Positions 43,301-54,141 of a stretch of DNA of 64,000 nt are shown here, one piece after another. This stretch comes from Astragalus membranaceus (Eukaryota; Streptophyta; Magnoliopsida; Fabales; Fabaceae). The position numbers and the translations under genes are program-made. The stretch lies in contig CM076849.1 of NCBI GenBank assembly GCA_039519185.1, forward strand, positions 106,397,806 through 106,461,805, read 5' to 3'. The stretch's first letter is position 1, and the number at the start of each line of letters is the position of its first letter. Below the pieces are notes generated by a model. The model saw only the letters and a list, made by a program, of their open reading frames with translations. It did no database searches and had not been told where the DNA came from.

Positions 43301-45718
43301 CTCCTCACCCAAAGTTTCAGTACCCAATTCTTGTGATGGTGGATTTTCATCCAAAAGTTTTATGTAGAATTGGGTTTCCCCTGCCGCATTTCTATTTGTG
43401 TTGCCTAAAAGGCAATCTTCCAGACTATCTTGTGAAGATGATGCTAAAGAGCAGTCTCGCACGCAATAGTCTATAATATCAATCTTGCAGCACGAGTCTT
43501 TTACAGATGGACTCTTCATGAAGTTTGAAACTTCAAACTCAACTTTTTCATCCCCCACATTAAAAACCAACTTACCGTTTTTAACGTCAATTATTGCCCC
43601 TGCAGTAGCTAAAAAAGGCCTCCCCAGAAGAATAGGAATTTGGGAGTCTTCTTCAATTTCCATTACAACAAAGTCCACCGGTATAAAAGTTTGCCCTACC
43701 TTGATAGGGATATCCTCTAAGATTCCAGTGGGGTATTTAACGGAACGATCTGCCAACTGTATTGTCATTTTTGTGGGTTTAAGTTCGCCTATCCCTAGTC
43801 TATTGCAAAGAGAAAGAGGCATCAAACTTACACTGGCTCCTAGATCGCACATCGCTCTGTTTATAGTTTCACTTCCAATCACACAAGGTATGGAAAAACT
43901 ACCGGGATCTTTGAGTTTTTGTGGCAGCTTGTTCTGGATAATTGCACTACATTCCTCTGTTAATGCAATCGTCTCATAGTCGTCTATTTTTCTTTTCTTG
44001 GATAAAATTTCTTTCAAAAATTTAGAATAAGACGGCATTTGAGACAATGCATCAGTGAAAGGAACGTTGATGTAAAGCTTTTTAAGCAAGTCGACGAACC
44101 TTTTGAATTGCTCGTCAATTTTGTTTTTTGCAAATGTTTGGGGAAAAGGAATGGGTGGTTTGTATGGTGGTGGGGGGATGTGTGGTTCTTCTCTTTCTTT
44201 TTCTGGTTCTTTCCCTTTTTCTTTCTCTTCTTGCTCTCCTGGTAAATTATGTTTTTCACTCACAATTTTTTCTTGGTTTGCTCTTGGTTCCTCTAATTGT
44301 TTTCCGCTTGTAAGGGTGACGGCATTTATTTGGCCTTTTGGATTTTGTTCTGGCTGCCCAGGAAATACCCCTGAAGACTTAGAGGATGAAGCTACCTGTG
44401 TTGCCACTTGAGTTATTTGATTTTCAAGCATTTTATTATGAGTGGCAATAGAGTCGACTTTTGATACTAATTTGATAAGTGTGTCATTCAAATAACCAGT
44501 TTGATTTTTGAATTCTTCATTTTGTTTTGTTTGAGATGACACAAATTTTTCCATCAAAAATTCCAAGTTCGACTTTTGCGGGTTGTTTTGTGGGTTGTTA
44601 AAAACCCTTTGATTTTGAAAGACAGGAGGTGGTCTAGGTGCTGGATTGGGTGGAGGATTTTTATAAGAAAAATTTGGATGATTCCTCCACCCAGGATTAT
44701 AAGTATTTGAAAATGGATCTTCCTTTTGAGCATAGTTAATATGCTCATTTCCAGTACTAGACGCCTCAAGCTGGCATTCAGCTCCAATATGGCCAACAAC
44801 CCCACATAATTCACATGGTGGAGTAATAGGAGAAGAAGTTTGTGAGACTGCACTTACATTTAATTTTTCAAATTTTTGAAAAAGTGCGTCCACTTTTGAG
44901 GTAAGATGATCAACAACAGATATTTCATACTTACCTGGCTCTTTTGATGAGGCTGGTTTATTCGCTATGGCTCGCTCACTTGTCCATTGACAATGGTTTT
45001 GAGCCATATCTTCAACGAGTGCATAAGCTTCAGTAAAATTTTTGTTCATTAAAGCTCCACCTGCAGCTGCATCAATAGTCATTCTTGTTGCATATTGTAA
45101 TCCATTATAAAAAGTGTGAACAACGAGCCATTTCTCTAGTCCATGATGGGGGCATAGCCTTAACATTTCTTTGAAACGTTCCCAAGCATCATAAAGAGAT
45201 TCCCCGTCGTTTTGAGAAAATCGAGTAATTTGATTTCTCATTTGAGCGGTTTTACTCGGGGGAAAGAACTTAGCAAGAAAAGTTTGTTTTAACTGGCCCC
45301 AGCTGGTAATGGATTCCGAAGGCAAAGAATGTAGCCATGCTCTTGCTCTATCCCTTAATGAAAAAGGGAAGAGTTTTAGTCTTATGGCATCTGGAGGTAC
45401 CCCGTTTAATTTGAGAGTTCCACAGTATTCTAGAAAAACTGAAATATGAAGATTTGGGTCCTCCGTGGGAGAACCAGAAAATTGGTTTTGTTGAACCATT
45501 GAAAGCAGAGATGTTTTGAGTTCAAAATTATTTGCTTCCACATTTGGATGTACAATGGCAGCCGATGGCTCTGCTGAAGGTGTTGCGTACTCTTTGAGAG
45601 CACGATTTTCATTAGCCGCCATTTGGTTATCGGGAATTTCTCTCCTCCTTCTATGTAAGAACCTTTCGATTTCGGGAATTTGTTGAACAGTTTCTCCGAA
45701 ACTTCTGGTTCTTCGCAT
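40373..45718 (-). CDS. Athila-like gag-pol polyprotein, one internal stop
   Basis: 1782 codons from ATG at 45718. Gag domain: LKLFPFSLRDRARAWLHSLP, LYDAWERFKEMLRLCPHHGL. Zinc knuckle CELCGVVGHIGAEC is at residues 302-315. The protease active site is DLGASVSLMP at D625, with ILLGRPFLATAGA after it. RT shows GWRMCIDYRKLNKA, FLGYSG-like LDGYSGFFQIPI and catalytic FMDD at residues 1063-1066. RNase H shows IMCDASDYAVGAVLGQ and FTDHSAIKYL. Integrase shows HCHSSSYGGHASSSKTA with CDQC (zinc), VWGVDFMGPFP (Asp) and VIRDGGSHF (Asp). A TAG at 40970-40972 replaces the Gln two codons before the catalytic Glu (PQTSG-stop-VEVSNREIK). The frame then continues unbroken to 40373, ending GQRLKNYLIGDP. All else looks intact. 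Confidence 0.93.
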
Positions 45719-45806
45719 TCGAGGGACAAGAGAAGAAAAAGTAAAAGTAAAGAAAATAAAATTTCAGTCTAACCGGTTTCGAAAAACTTAATTAATATCA
45801 CTGCCT

Positions 45807-45823
45807 CCCCGGCAACGGCGCCA
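45807..45823 (-). promoter_or_regulatory. primer binding site, Asp-tRNA type
   Basis: TGGCGCCGTTGCCGGGG on the minus strand, six bases inside the 5' LTR border. It is the intact form of the site seen in degenerate form at 17208 and, with single changes, at 62312 and 54119. Confidence 0.92.
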
Positions 45824-46129
45824 AAAACTTGATAGCCCCGCAAGTGCACGGGTCGTATCGCGTAATAAAAGAGTATCGGTCCACAGGGAGAGCCTAAGTG
45901 AATACCAATTTAATTTTTCAAAGTTTGATTAACTGAAAAGAAAGTGTTTTTAGAAAGAAAGAATGTTTTAGTAAAGTCTACTCACTCATGATCATTGTAG
46001 ACAAAAGAGGAGAAAAGGAAATAAAAGAAGAAAACATAAAGTTAAATAGCGAGAAATAAAAGAAAGCGGTAAATTGCAAAATTATAAATAGCAGAATTGT
46101 AAATGACAAGAGAATAAAAGTGCAAGAAA

Positions 46130-46720
46130 AATAAATAGCAAGGAAGTAAATGACTTGGAAAATAAAGGTGCAAGAAAGTAAATAGCAAGGAAAATAAAAG
46201 GGCAAGAAAGTAAATAGCAAGGAAAATAAAAGAGCGAGAAAGTAAAAAGCGAGAAAGTAAAGAGCAAGGAAAATAAATGACTTGGAAAATGTAAAGGGCA
46301 AAAAAGTAAATAGCAAGAAAAATAAATGACTTGGAAAATAAAAGGGCGAGAAAGTAAATAGCAAGGAAAATAAAAGAGCGAGAAAGTAAAGAGCGAGAAA
46401 GTAAAAAGCGAGAAAGTAAATAGCAAGAAAAATAAATGACTTGGAAAATGTAAAGGGCAAGAAAGTAAATAGCAAGGAAAATAAATGACTTGGAAAATAA
46501 AAGGGCAAGACAGTAAATAGCAAGGAAAATAAAAGAGCGAGAAAGTAAAGAGCGAGAAAGTAAATAGCAAGGAAAATAAATGACTTGGAAAATGTAAAGG
46601 GCAAGAAAGTAAATAGCAAGGAAAATAAAAGAGCGAAAAAGTAAAGAGCGAGAAAGTAAAGAGCGAGAAATTAAAGGGGCAATAAAGTAAAAGAGCAAGA
46701 ATTAAAAGGGCAAGAAAGTA
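46130..46720 (-). repeat. minisatellite in the 5' LTR
   Basis: Same word set as at 37900-38480 but with a different number and order of units, for instance an extra gcgagaaagtaaaaagcgag block near 46395-46415. Confidence 0.88.
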
Positions 46721-46836
46721 AATAAACAAGAATCATAAAAACATGAAGAGTAAATTGAAGTCATGAATGTTTAGAGAGCCTTTGTCATTGATTTTCTAAC
46801 AAAATTCAAGCTTCGTTACAAGTGAGGGTCAAGCCT

Positions 46837-46845
46837 CTATTTATA
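46837..46845 (-). promoter_or_regulatory. TATA box in the 5' LTR
   Basis: TATAAATAG on the minus strand; the likely promoter for the genomic transcript of the complete element, with transcription running toward lower coordinates. Confidence 0.78.
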
Positions 46846-47090
46846 GGAAAATATGAGGGAGGGGCAAAATAGTAAATTACAAGTTTTGGCAAAGATATGG
46901 TCATCAACAAGTGGGCAAGGCAAAGCCATCAACAAGTGGGCAAAAATATCTATCAACAAGTGGAGAAAGCAAAGCCATCAACAAGTTGACAAAGGGCTTA
47001 GGTTGAGGGCAAAATGGTCAAAAAGAAGAAAAAAATCAAGTTGGCAAAGGTGGCCATCAAAAGCTGGCCGTAGCCAAATTTTCCAGCATT

Positions 47091-47391
47091 TTGGCGCCCA
47101 TGGCGCCCATGGCGCCCATGCCAGCGCCTGTTCCTGCGCCTAGTTGCTGTGCTGCGCCTGTGTTGCGTTTTTGGCGCCCATGCCTGCGCCAGTTTTGCGC
47201 CTAGTTGCTGTGCTGCGCCTGTGTTGCGTTTTTGGCGCCCATGGCGCCCATGGGTCCCTGTTTTGCGCCAGTTTGGCCAGTTTTCTCCTGTTTTGGGTTT
47301 TTGGGGCCCTTGGCGCTCTGGGGTCCCTGTCTTGCGCCAGTTTTGCCAGTTTTCTCCTGTTTTGGGTTTTTGGGGCCCTTGGCGCCCATGA
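47091..47391 (-). repeat. GGCGCCCATGGCGCCC array in the 5' LTR U3
   Basis: Has three tandem gcgcccatg words at its left where the 3' LTR has two, and one where the 3' LTR has two in the next unit. Copy-number change has been faster than substitution. Confidence 0.88.
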
Positions 47392-47593
47392 GGGTGTCTA
47401 GTGCCTTAAAAATTGCTCCTCCTCAAATATTTCCTTTTTTCTTCATTTTAGCTCATATTTTCTCTTTTGATTCAAAATAAAACCTGAAAATAAAAAGTAA
47501 ACATTTGCAGTAAAATAGATCAAAAATATAATTAAAATACTAAAAAGACTTAATAAAATAACTATTTAAAAGACTCTAAAAATAGACTTATCA

Positions 47594-48240
47594 TTTATTA
47601 TGCTTGGGCTTTGACTTCTGAGAGGTGGGGATGCCATTTTCGTTGCTCTGAAGCTTCAAACTTGAAAAAGATGAACAACATATGACAACACTACACTTTC
47701 TTCTTTTTTCTAGATTACTAGATTATGGGGAAAAAGATGAACAACATATGACAACACTACACCTTTTTTTTAGATGACGATGTTGTTACCAATGTAAACC
47801 AAATTAATCTTTGATTTTATACTAAAAACCCATTGATAATAATTAGTTTAAAAATTTAACGAAACTTAACTTAATAATTTAGGTTAAAGTAAACGTGATA
47901 GCTAGTCAATTCAATACAGATCTTTCAAAATATTAGGACTATGATTATTCTATAAAATATTGTTATTATATAAAATAAAAATTTATTAGGTCACTGTTAT
48001 GGATCCTCATAATGTCTTATGTCAACTAACAAGATTAGAACTTTTGGTATTAAAAGAAAGTATATGGAATATGAAGAGAACAAATATTAATATTATAATA
48101 TAGGTCGACTTGGAATTCCACAAAGACTGCGCAAGTGTAATATTTTAAGGTAGTTGACATCTCACATATTCTAAGCATATACAATTACCTCTTGAAGTGT
48201 TTTCAGGAATGCCAAATCTATATATGATTTGGTTTTCTAT
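47594..48240. other. AT-rich spacer
   Basis: No gene recognised. A phrase aaaaagatgaacaacatatg, followed by acaacactacac, is directly repeated at 47667-47698 and 47731-47762. The left part continues the sequence interrupted by the complete Athila-like element after its tttat duplication. Confidence 0.5.
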
Positions 48241-49198
48241 GAATTTCATCACCGCAGCCTGATTGACACTCCCTAAAGGCGCAACATCTACCTACTTAGT
48301 GAAGTTATGGCCCTTTGAGCTTGGAGGGTATATCATACCGATTAGATCCATGGCCCACCCTCTGAATGGCCAAGATTTGACAATGGGATGGAGCTCGTCT
48401 ACAGGTACTCTCTGACTTGGTCTATGCAGCTAGCAAGCCTCACATTCCTTTGCAAACTAGAAGTAATCGGCCGTGATCATCGGCCATTAGTATCCATGTC
48501 TGTAGATCAGCCATTTCATGATGGGGCCAGACCTATGTGCACCACAAATCCCTGCATGGATTTGTGCCATCACCATATAAGCATCCTTTCTTTTGAGGCA
48601 TCACAACAACACCCCATTGGCGCTTCTCTTATACAGGTCGTCCCCTATCAGATATACTTTAGTGCCTTCTGCTTGGTTTTGAAGTCAGTGTCAGCCGTTG
48701 GATTACGGAGGTACTCTGTCAACATTCCCATCAAGGCATTAGTAGGATCCTCTTCGGCCGGGGACTAGGGCATCTTGTTGCAATACTTCGACCACAAACT
48801 CTTTGTAACCCGAAGCTTGTTGGGCCAAGTCATTTGCCTATTAGTTCTCTCTTCTGGGGGCATACAGAATAACTGCATCGGCAAACAACTTTAACAAGTT
48901 ATGCTCCGAAGCTCGCAACTGTCTGAGTTTTGTGTTGTAACACCTGTATTCCCCAGTAATCTGCTTAATCACCAGCTACGAATCCCCCTTTTATTTCTAC
49001 GTATTGGGCCTTCATGGCGGCCAAGATATCGAGTCCTATGATCAAGGCCTCGTACTCAGCCTGATTATTGGAAGCTTGATCGCCTATCCTGCCCATGAAC
49101 GTCCAAGTTTGACCGCAAGGACTGGTAATGACTACTCCAATGCCTACCCCTGTTTGGGTGCTTCATCCATCAAACATGAGGACCCAAGGCTTTAGGCC
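48240..49198 (-). pseudogene. Tat/Ogre-like second RNase H and integrase N-terminus
   Basis: Minus strand reads an additional RNase H of the kind found in Tat-clade elements: WVLMFDG, a stop, STQTGVGIGVVI, NNQAEYEALIIGLDIL and VEIKGDS, showing the Asp, Glu, Asp triad. It is followed by YAPRE, ANDLAQQASGYKE, and weak integrase zinc-finger readings to about 48260. Stops are frequent. The integrase core and 3' LTR are missing; the sequence becomes unreadable near 48240. Confidence 0.72.
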
Positions 49199-50559
49199 CT
49201 AGTAGTTACTAGACTCGGCTGGAGTGTTGTGTATCTCTACACAAGGATGTTGAGCCAAGAAATCGTCCAAAGCTTGGCCTTTGGCTGCTCTCAGAGGTGT
49301 ATGAGTCAGGGCAAACACATTTAACTTAATGGCCCACTTGACCAGTCCTCCCTGTAAGACGGGCCTATTAAGGAGATACCTGATAATATCCACTTTGCAC
49401 ACGACCAAAACTTCTTTAGATAATATCCACTTTGTACAATCATTAAACAAAGATAGACACAACTTCTCAATAGGAGAATATCTAGTCTCAGCATCATTGA
49501 GAATCCTGCTATGATAATATATAGCGCGCTCAGCGCCATTATCATCATCTTGGGCTAACAAGCAGCTGATAGCTTGGTCTTCGGCCGCACAATATAGCTT
49601 TAAAGGCTTCCCAGGCTGCAGAGGCACCAAGACAGGGGGACTAGTTAAGGCAGCCTTGATCTGGTCAAAGGCTTCCTGTTGTTTGGGTCCCCATATCATC
49701 TCCTCAATATTCTTTATCCTCAACAAGGGTGAGAAAGCTTTCATCTTTCCGACCGAGTTGGCGATGAATCTCCTTAGGAAATTGAACTTGCCTAGTAAAC
49801 TCTGCAGCTCCTTCTTAGTTCTGGGGGCTCTTGCCTCTAGAATAGCTCGAGCCTTGTTCTTGTCTACTTCAATTCCCTGGTTGTGCACTAAGAAACCTAG
49901 AAAATTGTCTGCAAATACGCAAAAAGCACATTTAGCAGGGTTCATCTTGAGATTGTGGAGCCTCATCCCTTTTAGAGCTTGTTCAAACTCCACTAGGTGG
50001 GCTTCCAAACTCTTGGATTTGACCACCACATCATCAATGTATACCTCCATGCTTTTACCAATGAGGTCATGGAAAATAGCATTCATGGCCCTTTCGTATG
50101 TGGCTCCAGCATTTTTGAGGCCAAAAGGCATCACCAACCACTCATAGATGCCTAAGGCCCCAGGGCACCTAAAGACAATCTTATGGGTGTCAGCCTCAGC
50201 GACGTATATCTAGTTATAACCAGAATAGCTGTCCATAAAACTCAAGATGGCATTGTTAGCCGCGGCATCGACAAGCATATCGGCCACATGCATACCATAC
50301 TCATCCTTTGGAGTGGCCAAGTTCAGATCTCTGTAATCAATACAAACCCTAACCTGGCCACTCCTTTTGATCACAGGGACTATATTAGACAGCCATTCTA
50401 CGTACCTTGCAGTTCTTATGAATCCTGCCTTGAGCAATCTCTCCACCTCTGCTTTGATCTATGGCATTAGCTGTGATCTGAACCTCCTTGGTGGCTGCTT
50501 ATGGGGCTTGCAACCTTCCTTGATGGGTAACCTATGCTCTACCAAGGCCCTATTGAGGC
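49199..50559 (-). pseudogene. Tat/Ogre-like reverse transcriptase and first RNase H
   Basis: RT landmarks from 50553 down: EHRLPIKEGCKPHKQPPRRF, ERLLKAGFIRTARYVEWLSN, RVCIDYRDLNLATPKDEY, MDSYSGYN (stop), FRCPGALGIYEWLVMPFGLKNAGATY and catalytic VYIDDVVVKSK. The frame from 50137 to 49199 is open and includes the first RNase H with LKLYCAAEDQAISCLLAQ, where the usual catalytic Asp of the YxAxS/D motif is hard to place, and ETRYSPIEKLCLSLF. It belongs with the N-terminal RT part beyond the solo LTR. Tat-clade assignment is by recognition of the RT words. Confidence 0.82.
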
Positions 50560-50708
50560 TGATAAGTCTATTTTTAGAGTCTTTTTAATAGTTATTTTAT
50601 TAAGTCTTTTTAGTATTTTAATTATATTTTTGTTCTATTTTACTGCAAATGTTTACTTTTTATCTTCAGGTCTTATTTTGAAGCAATTTGGGCTGCTTAA
50701 AGTCTCAG

Positions 50709-50965
50709 CAGGTCAGAATTCGACTGGATCTCTCAGAATTCGACCAAGATCTCTCAGAATTCGACCAAGATCTCTCAGAATTCGACAGCATCTGTCTCAG
50801 CAGGCCAGATTTCGACTGGATCTCCCAGAATTCGACTGCATCTTCCAGATTTCGACTTCGACTGCTTCTGCTTCCCAGATTTCGACTGTGCCTACTTCTG
50901 CTGGCAAGATTTCGACTGTGCCTACTTTTGCTGGCAAGATTTCGACTGAACAGTCAGAATTCGAA
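50709..50965 (+). repeat. CAGAATTCGAC / CAGATTTCGAC array in the solo LTR U3
   Basis: Eleven or so copies of cAGAaTTCGACt followed by ggatctc, caagatctctc or gcatct, with changing spacing. Many units contain the palindrome GAATTC or TCTAGA-like AGATCT. It occupies the place of the GGCGCC array in the related LTRs. Confidence 0.88.
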
Positions 50966-51095
50966 TTGCCCACTTGCTGATGGATATTTTGCCCACTTGT
51001 TGCCCACTTGTTGATGGATATTTTTGATGGCTACCTTGGCCAACTTGATTTGCCACTTTTTCCTCTTTAGGACCATTTTGCCCCTCATATTTTCC

Positions 51096-51104
51096 TATAA
51101 ATAG
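51096..51104 (+). promoter_or_regulatory. TATA box of the solo LTR
   Basis: TATAAATAG in TTTTCCTATAAATAGAGGC, identical in context to the TATA box of the complete element. Transcription would run to higher coordinates. Confidence 0.72.
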
Positions 51105-51219
51105 AGGCTTGATCCTCACTTCTACCCAAGCTTGAATTTTGTTAGAAAATCAATGACAAAGGCTCTCTAATGATTCATGACTTCAATTTACTCTTCATGC
51201 TTTTTATGATTCTTGTTTA

Positions 51220-51610
51220 TTTACTTTCTTGCCCTTTAAATTCTTGCTATTTATTTTCTTGCCCTTTTTCTTTCCAAATCATTTACTTTCCTTGCTATTT
51301 AATTTCTTGCACCTTTATTTTCCAAGTCATTTACTTTCTTGCCCTTTAAATTCTTGCTATTTATTTTCTTGCCCTTTTACTTTCCAAGTCATTTACTTTC
51401 TTGCTCCTTTAAATTCTTGCACCTTTATTTTCCAAGTCATTTACTTTTCTTGCTATTTAAATTCTTGCACCTTTATTTTCCAAGTTATTTACTTTCTTGC
51501 TCTTTTATTTTTCTTGCTCTTTAAATTTCCAAGTCAAGTAAACTACTGGCAAGTCAAGTGAATTACTGGCAAGTCAAGTAAATTACTGGCAATTTACTTT
51601 TCAAGCAATT
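51220..51610 (+). repeat. minisatellite in the solo LTR
   Basis: Repeats of tttacttTCTTGCcctttaa, ttccaagtcatttac and ctggcaagtcaag. It is the complement of the word set in the complete element, with a different layout. Confidence 0.85.
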
Positions 51611-51899
51611 TACTTTCTTGTCATTTACAATTCCGCTATTTATGATTTTTGCATTTTACCGCTTTCTTTTATTTCTCGCTATTTAACTTTATGTTTTTCT
51701 TCTTTTATTTTCTCTTCTCCTCTTTTGTCTACAATGATCATGAGTGAGTAGACTTTACTAAAATATTCCTTCTTTCCAAAAACACTTTCTTTTCAGTTAA
51801 TCAAACTTTGAAAAATTAAATTGGTATTCACTTAGGCTCTCCCTGTGGACCGATACTCTTTTATTACGCGATACGACCCGTGCACTTGCGGGGCTATCA

Positions 51900-52533
51900 G
51901 AGGCCTAGCATTTCATGGTAGTCCCATGCAAAGCAGTCACGGTAGTCCCTTATGAAAGCTACCACCTGATCTCGCTGTTGGGGTTGTAGCTTGCCACTAA
52001 CCTTAGTTATCCTCAGCTCACTTTCACTCCCTAGGTTCACTTCCAACAGAGGATCTTGAGCTTCAAACACGGGTATCTTCTTCTGGATTATCTCTATGTA
52101 GGGAGGTTCGGCCAGCGTCCCGTCAACGGGGTCATCCGAAGCCTCTCGGCAGAGGTGTTCCGAGCGTTCGTGCTCTTCATTCACTGCACCAAACATAAGC
52201 TCCTCAATGCTGGAGTCGATTTGGAATAGGTGCAGCCGATCCAGCAGGCTCTGTACTTCTGTTGGGAGATTAATCATCAACCTTATTGCCAGGCCGTGGG
52301 TCAGCCAACATTTTGAATTCAAAACCTCTCTTAGTCCAGTCACTTGATTCTATGCCTCCTTCCTCATAATTTCCTGGGATGGAAATAGGATGCAAGTAAG
52401 GGAAGTAGAAAACAGCCTCAAACATTTTCACCTCTGCAGGGAATGGATTAGAATCTACCTCCACTATTTCCACCCTATCTCCTTTCCATATCATTAGCTT
52501 CTGATGCAGAGTAGAGGGAACACACTCACTGGT
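51900..52533 (-). pseudogene. Tat/Ogre-like protease-RT spacer and RT N-terminus
   Basis: Minus-strand frames give MIWKGDRVEIVEVDSNPFPA, then FKMLADPRPG, EEPPYIEI-like AEPPYIEIIQKKIPVFE, LEVNLGSESELRITKVSGKL, and the RT entry DQVVAFIRDYRDCFAWDYHEM, ending at the solo LTR. A frameshift at about 52300 joins the two frames. The CFAWxYxEM word is typical of gypsy RT N-termini. Confidence 0.78.
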
Positions 52534-53151
52534 CTAGATCCAATCCCTCCCCAAGATCACAGCATATGAGGGTTTTCCTTCTATGACGAAGAAGGCCGAG
52601 CGAGTTACCTTGGTCCCAACTGTTACATCGGCAACCAACACTCCCAAAGCATGGGATGGGTGGCCCATGAAATAAGTCACGGTCATGGTGGTTGGGATGA
52701 GGTCCTCGGAATTCTTCCCCAACTTCTTCATGGTGGCTAATGCCATAATGTTCAGCACAAGACCGCCATCTACGAAAACCCGATTAAACATCTTCCCATT
52801 CAGATGGGCTTTGATGTACAGTGGCTTCAAGTGTCTAGTCATTTCTGCCGTGGGTTTCTCAAATAGCATCTCTTCCGTAACTGCCCCTTCGGGCTTTGTT
52901 AAGGCAGCCCATTCAACTTCCTTGGCAAAGACATCTCCCTCGAGAGCTTTTGGCCGATCCTTATTTCCCCATAATTCTGGTGGGAGAAGGCTCACCATTT
53001 CTATGTCAGCATAACATTCCCCATCGGCCCCGTCCATGATGTCATCAAGGATTGACCCATTCATGGAGTCCGAGTCAAAATCCAATGGACCAAAGCGGTT
53101 CTCTTCATCTTCCCCCAAGAGGTCGTCCTCTGCAAGTTCTTCCTCTGTCAT
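52534..53151 (-). pseudogene. Tat/Ogre-like aspartic protease region
   Basis: An open frame of 205 residues with an acidic N-terminus, then FNRVFVDGGLVLNIMALATMKKLG, VTYFMGHPSHALGVLVADVTVG and SYAVILGRDWI. The DGG in the active-site loop and the ILGRDWI end are characteristic of Tat/Ogre proteases. It is followed by a stop at the lower edge and preceded by a stop at 53164 that separates it from the upstream frame. Confidence 0.82.
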
Positions 53152-53163
53152 AGTTCCTTCATC

Positions 53164-53890
53164 CTAGGGTACACTGACTGGCTGTGGTGGTTTGGGGCTG
53201 TTGGGCCCATACACACACTCTATCACTGCCTCGGTGAGCGGGCTATGGGGAACATCCATCATACCTATCATGGTGTTGGGCTCTTCCTCATTCTTAGTGG
53301 GTGCACTAAGGCCAGCTACGTCGAGGATTTGCTTCTCCGGAGCTGTGTCCTCGGCCAGTTTTGGGAAGGCCTGTTCCAACGCCATTGCAACAGTGGCTGC
53401 GGGGATGGTCTGGGTGTTCCCTTCTCTGACCGAAGTGAGCATCTGAAGCATCTCCCTCATTATGTTAAAAGCTCTCGCCCTTTGCTGCCAACTCTTCTGT
53501 GAACGTGATTTGGAGGCCACCCTAGATGCTGGTGCTTCCACTGTTGTCTGCGTCATCCACTGATTCCTTGGCACCTCTGAAGGTGGTTTCACAGTTTTAA
53601 TAGCCCTTAATTCACGGTCATTCAAAACAGTAATGTTCACCGATGTTGAACCTTGAGCCACAGTGACCTGCGCTACCCTTCTTTCCTCTCTAGGATGAGA
53701 TTCTTTCCTTGAGTTTGGCATGGTGGTTTGTCCAATGGGATCATTGGAAGCTCGACCATGCCCCCTAGGTGAGACATGCTGAAGTCTTTATCTCAAGTCT
53801 CTGGACCGAGGGATGTGCCTCTCAGGGTTGAGCTTGGATAAGTATAATTCTCTGAGATCATTGACAAGCTTCCCTGGCTTTGGGAGCTTC
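53164..53890 (-). pseudogene. Tat/Ogre-like polyprotein upstream region
   Basis: Two frames: KLPKPGKLVNDLRELYLSKL to RHIPRSRDLR (53890-53788) and a 185-residue frame from 53721 with QVTVAQGSTSVNITVLNDRE, SWQQRARAFNIMREMLQML and a Pro-rich end. I do not recognise a domain; position directly before the protease suggests a gag C-terminal or spacer region. The switch from transposase-like to this sequence near 53890 marks a junction. The gag domain, 5' LTR and primer site of this element are missing. Confidence 0.5.
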
Positions 53891-54012
53891 CGTGTCCGAC
53901 CTGAATATTCTTCCCTTCCCAAGGCACGAGCAAGGATATCTTGTTCACCAGAGCAATCAATTTCATCTCCTTGTGATATGGCTTCCTGATTCACGAGCAT
54001 AAGTTTAAAAAA
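53890..54012 (-). pseudogene. Transposase_24-like exon fragment
   Basis: Minus strand reads LVNQEAISQGDEIDCSGEQD then ILARALGREEYSGRTR. The word DILxxALGxxEYSGRxR is the hallmark of plant Transposase_24 (PF03004) proteins of DNA transposons. It aligns as the next part after GEIVDP at 63619 on the other side of the second Athila-like element, so the two are probably halves of one gene. Confidence 0.65.
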
Positions 54013-54141
54013 TTATTAGACATTATAACGATTATAAAAATTACAAAACAAGATTTGAATTTTGGAAATACTAAGAATTCTTTCCGACACCTGCCTTGTT
54101 GACAACTAAATCAACAATCCCCGGCAACGTCGCCAAAAACT
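54013..54141 (-). other. Athila-like leader remnant with primer site
   Basis: Beyond the LTR at 54142 lies a primer site TGGCGACGTTGCCGGGG (54119-54135) and gttgacaactaaatcaaca, the same leader that follows the LTR at 62335. So this LTR is followed by element interior, not by a target flank. The left limit is unclear. Confidence 0.65.

Larger units (their letters stand above)
37651..47593 (-). mobile_element. complete Athila-like Ty3/gypsy retrotransposon
   Basis: A 9943-bp element with both LTRs, perfect 5-bp target duplications tttat (37646-37650 and 47594-47598), Asp-tRNA primer site, one long gag-pol frame and a polypurine tract. LTRs start TGATAAGTCTATTTTTAGAG and end CTTGCGGGGCTATCA on the minus strand. 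The LTRs look almost identical apart from copy number in internal repeats, so the insertion is young. No third ORF follows pol, unlike the plus-strand Athila-like element. Only one stop codon was found in gag-pol. Confidence 0.95.
45830..47593 (-). repeat. 5' LTR of the complete Athila-like element
   Basis: 1764 bp, 62 bp longer than the 3' LTR. It contains the same parts: GGCGCC array (47391-47091), TATA box (46845-46837), and minisatellite (46720-46130). Single-base differences from the 3' copy are few, for example at 45981 (actcactc against agtcactc) and 47469 (ttgattc against ttgcttc). Confidence 0.93.
50560..51899 (+). mobile_element. solo LTR related to the complete Athila-like element
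   Basis: 1340 bp, starting TGATAAGTCTATTTTTAGAG and ending GGGGCTATCA, with perfect gaggc duplications at 50555-50559 and 51900-51904. Ends, TATA region and minisatellite words match the LTRs at 37651 and 45830, but in opposite orientation and with a different U3 repeat: CAGAATTCGAC instead of the GGCGCC array. It splits the Tat-like RT between HEMLGL and the EHRLPIKEG word. Confidence 0.93.
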
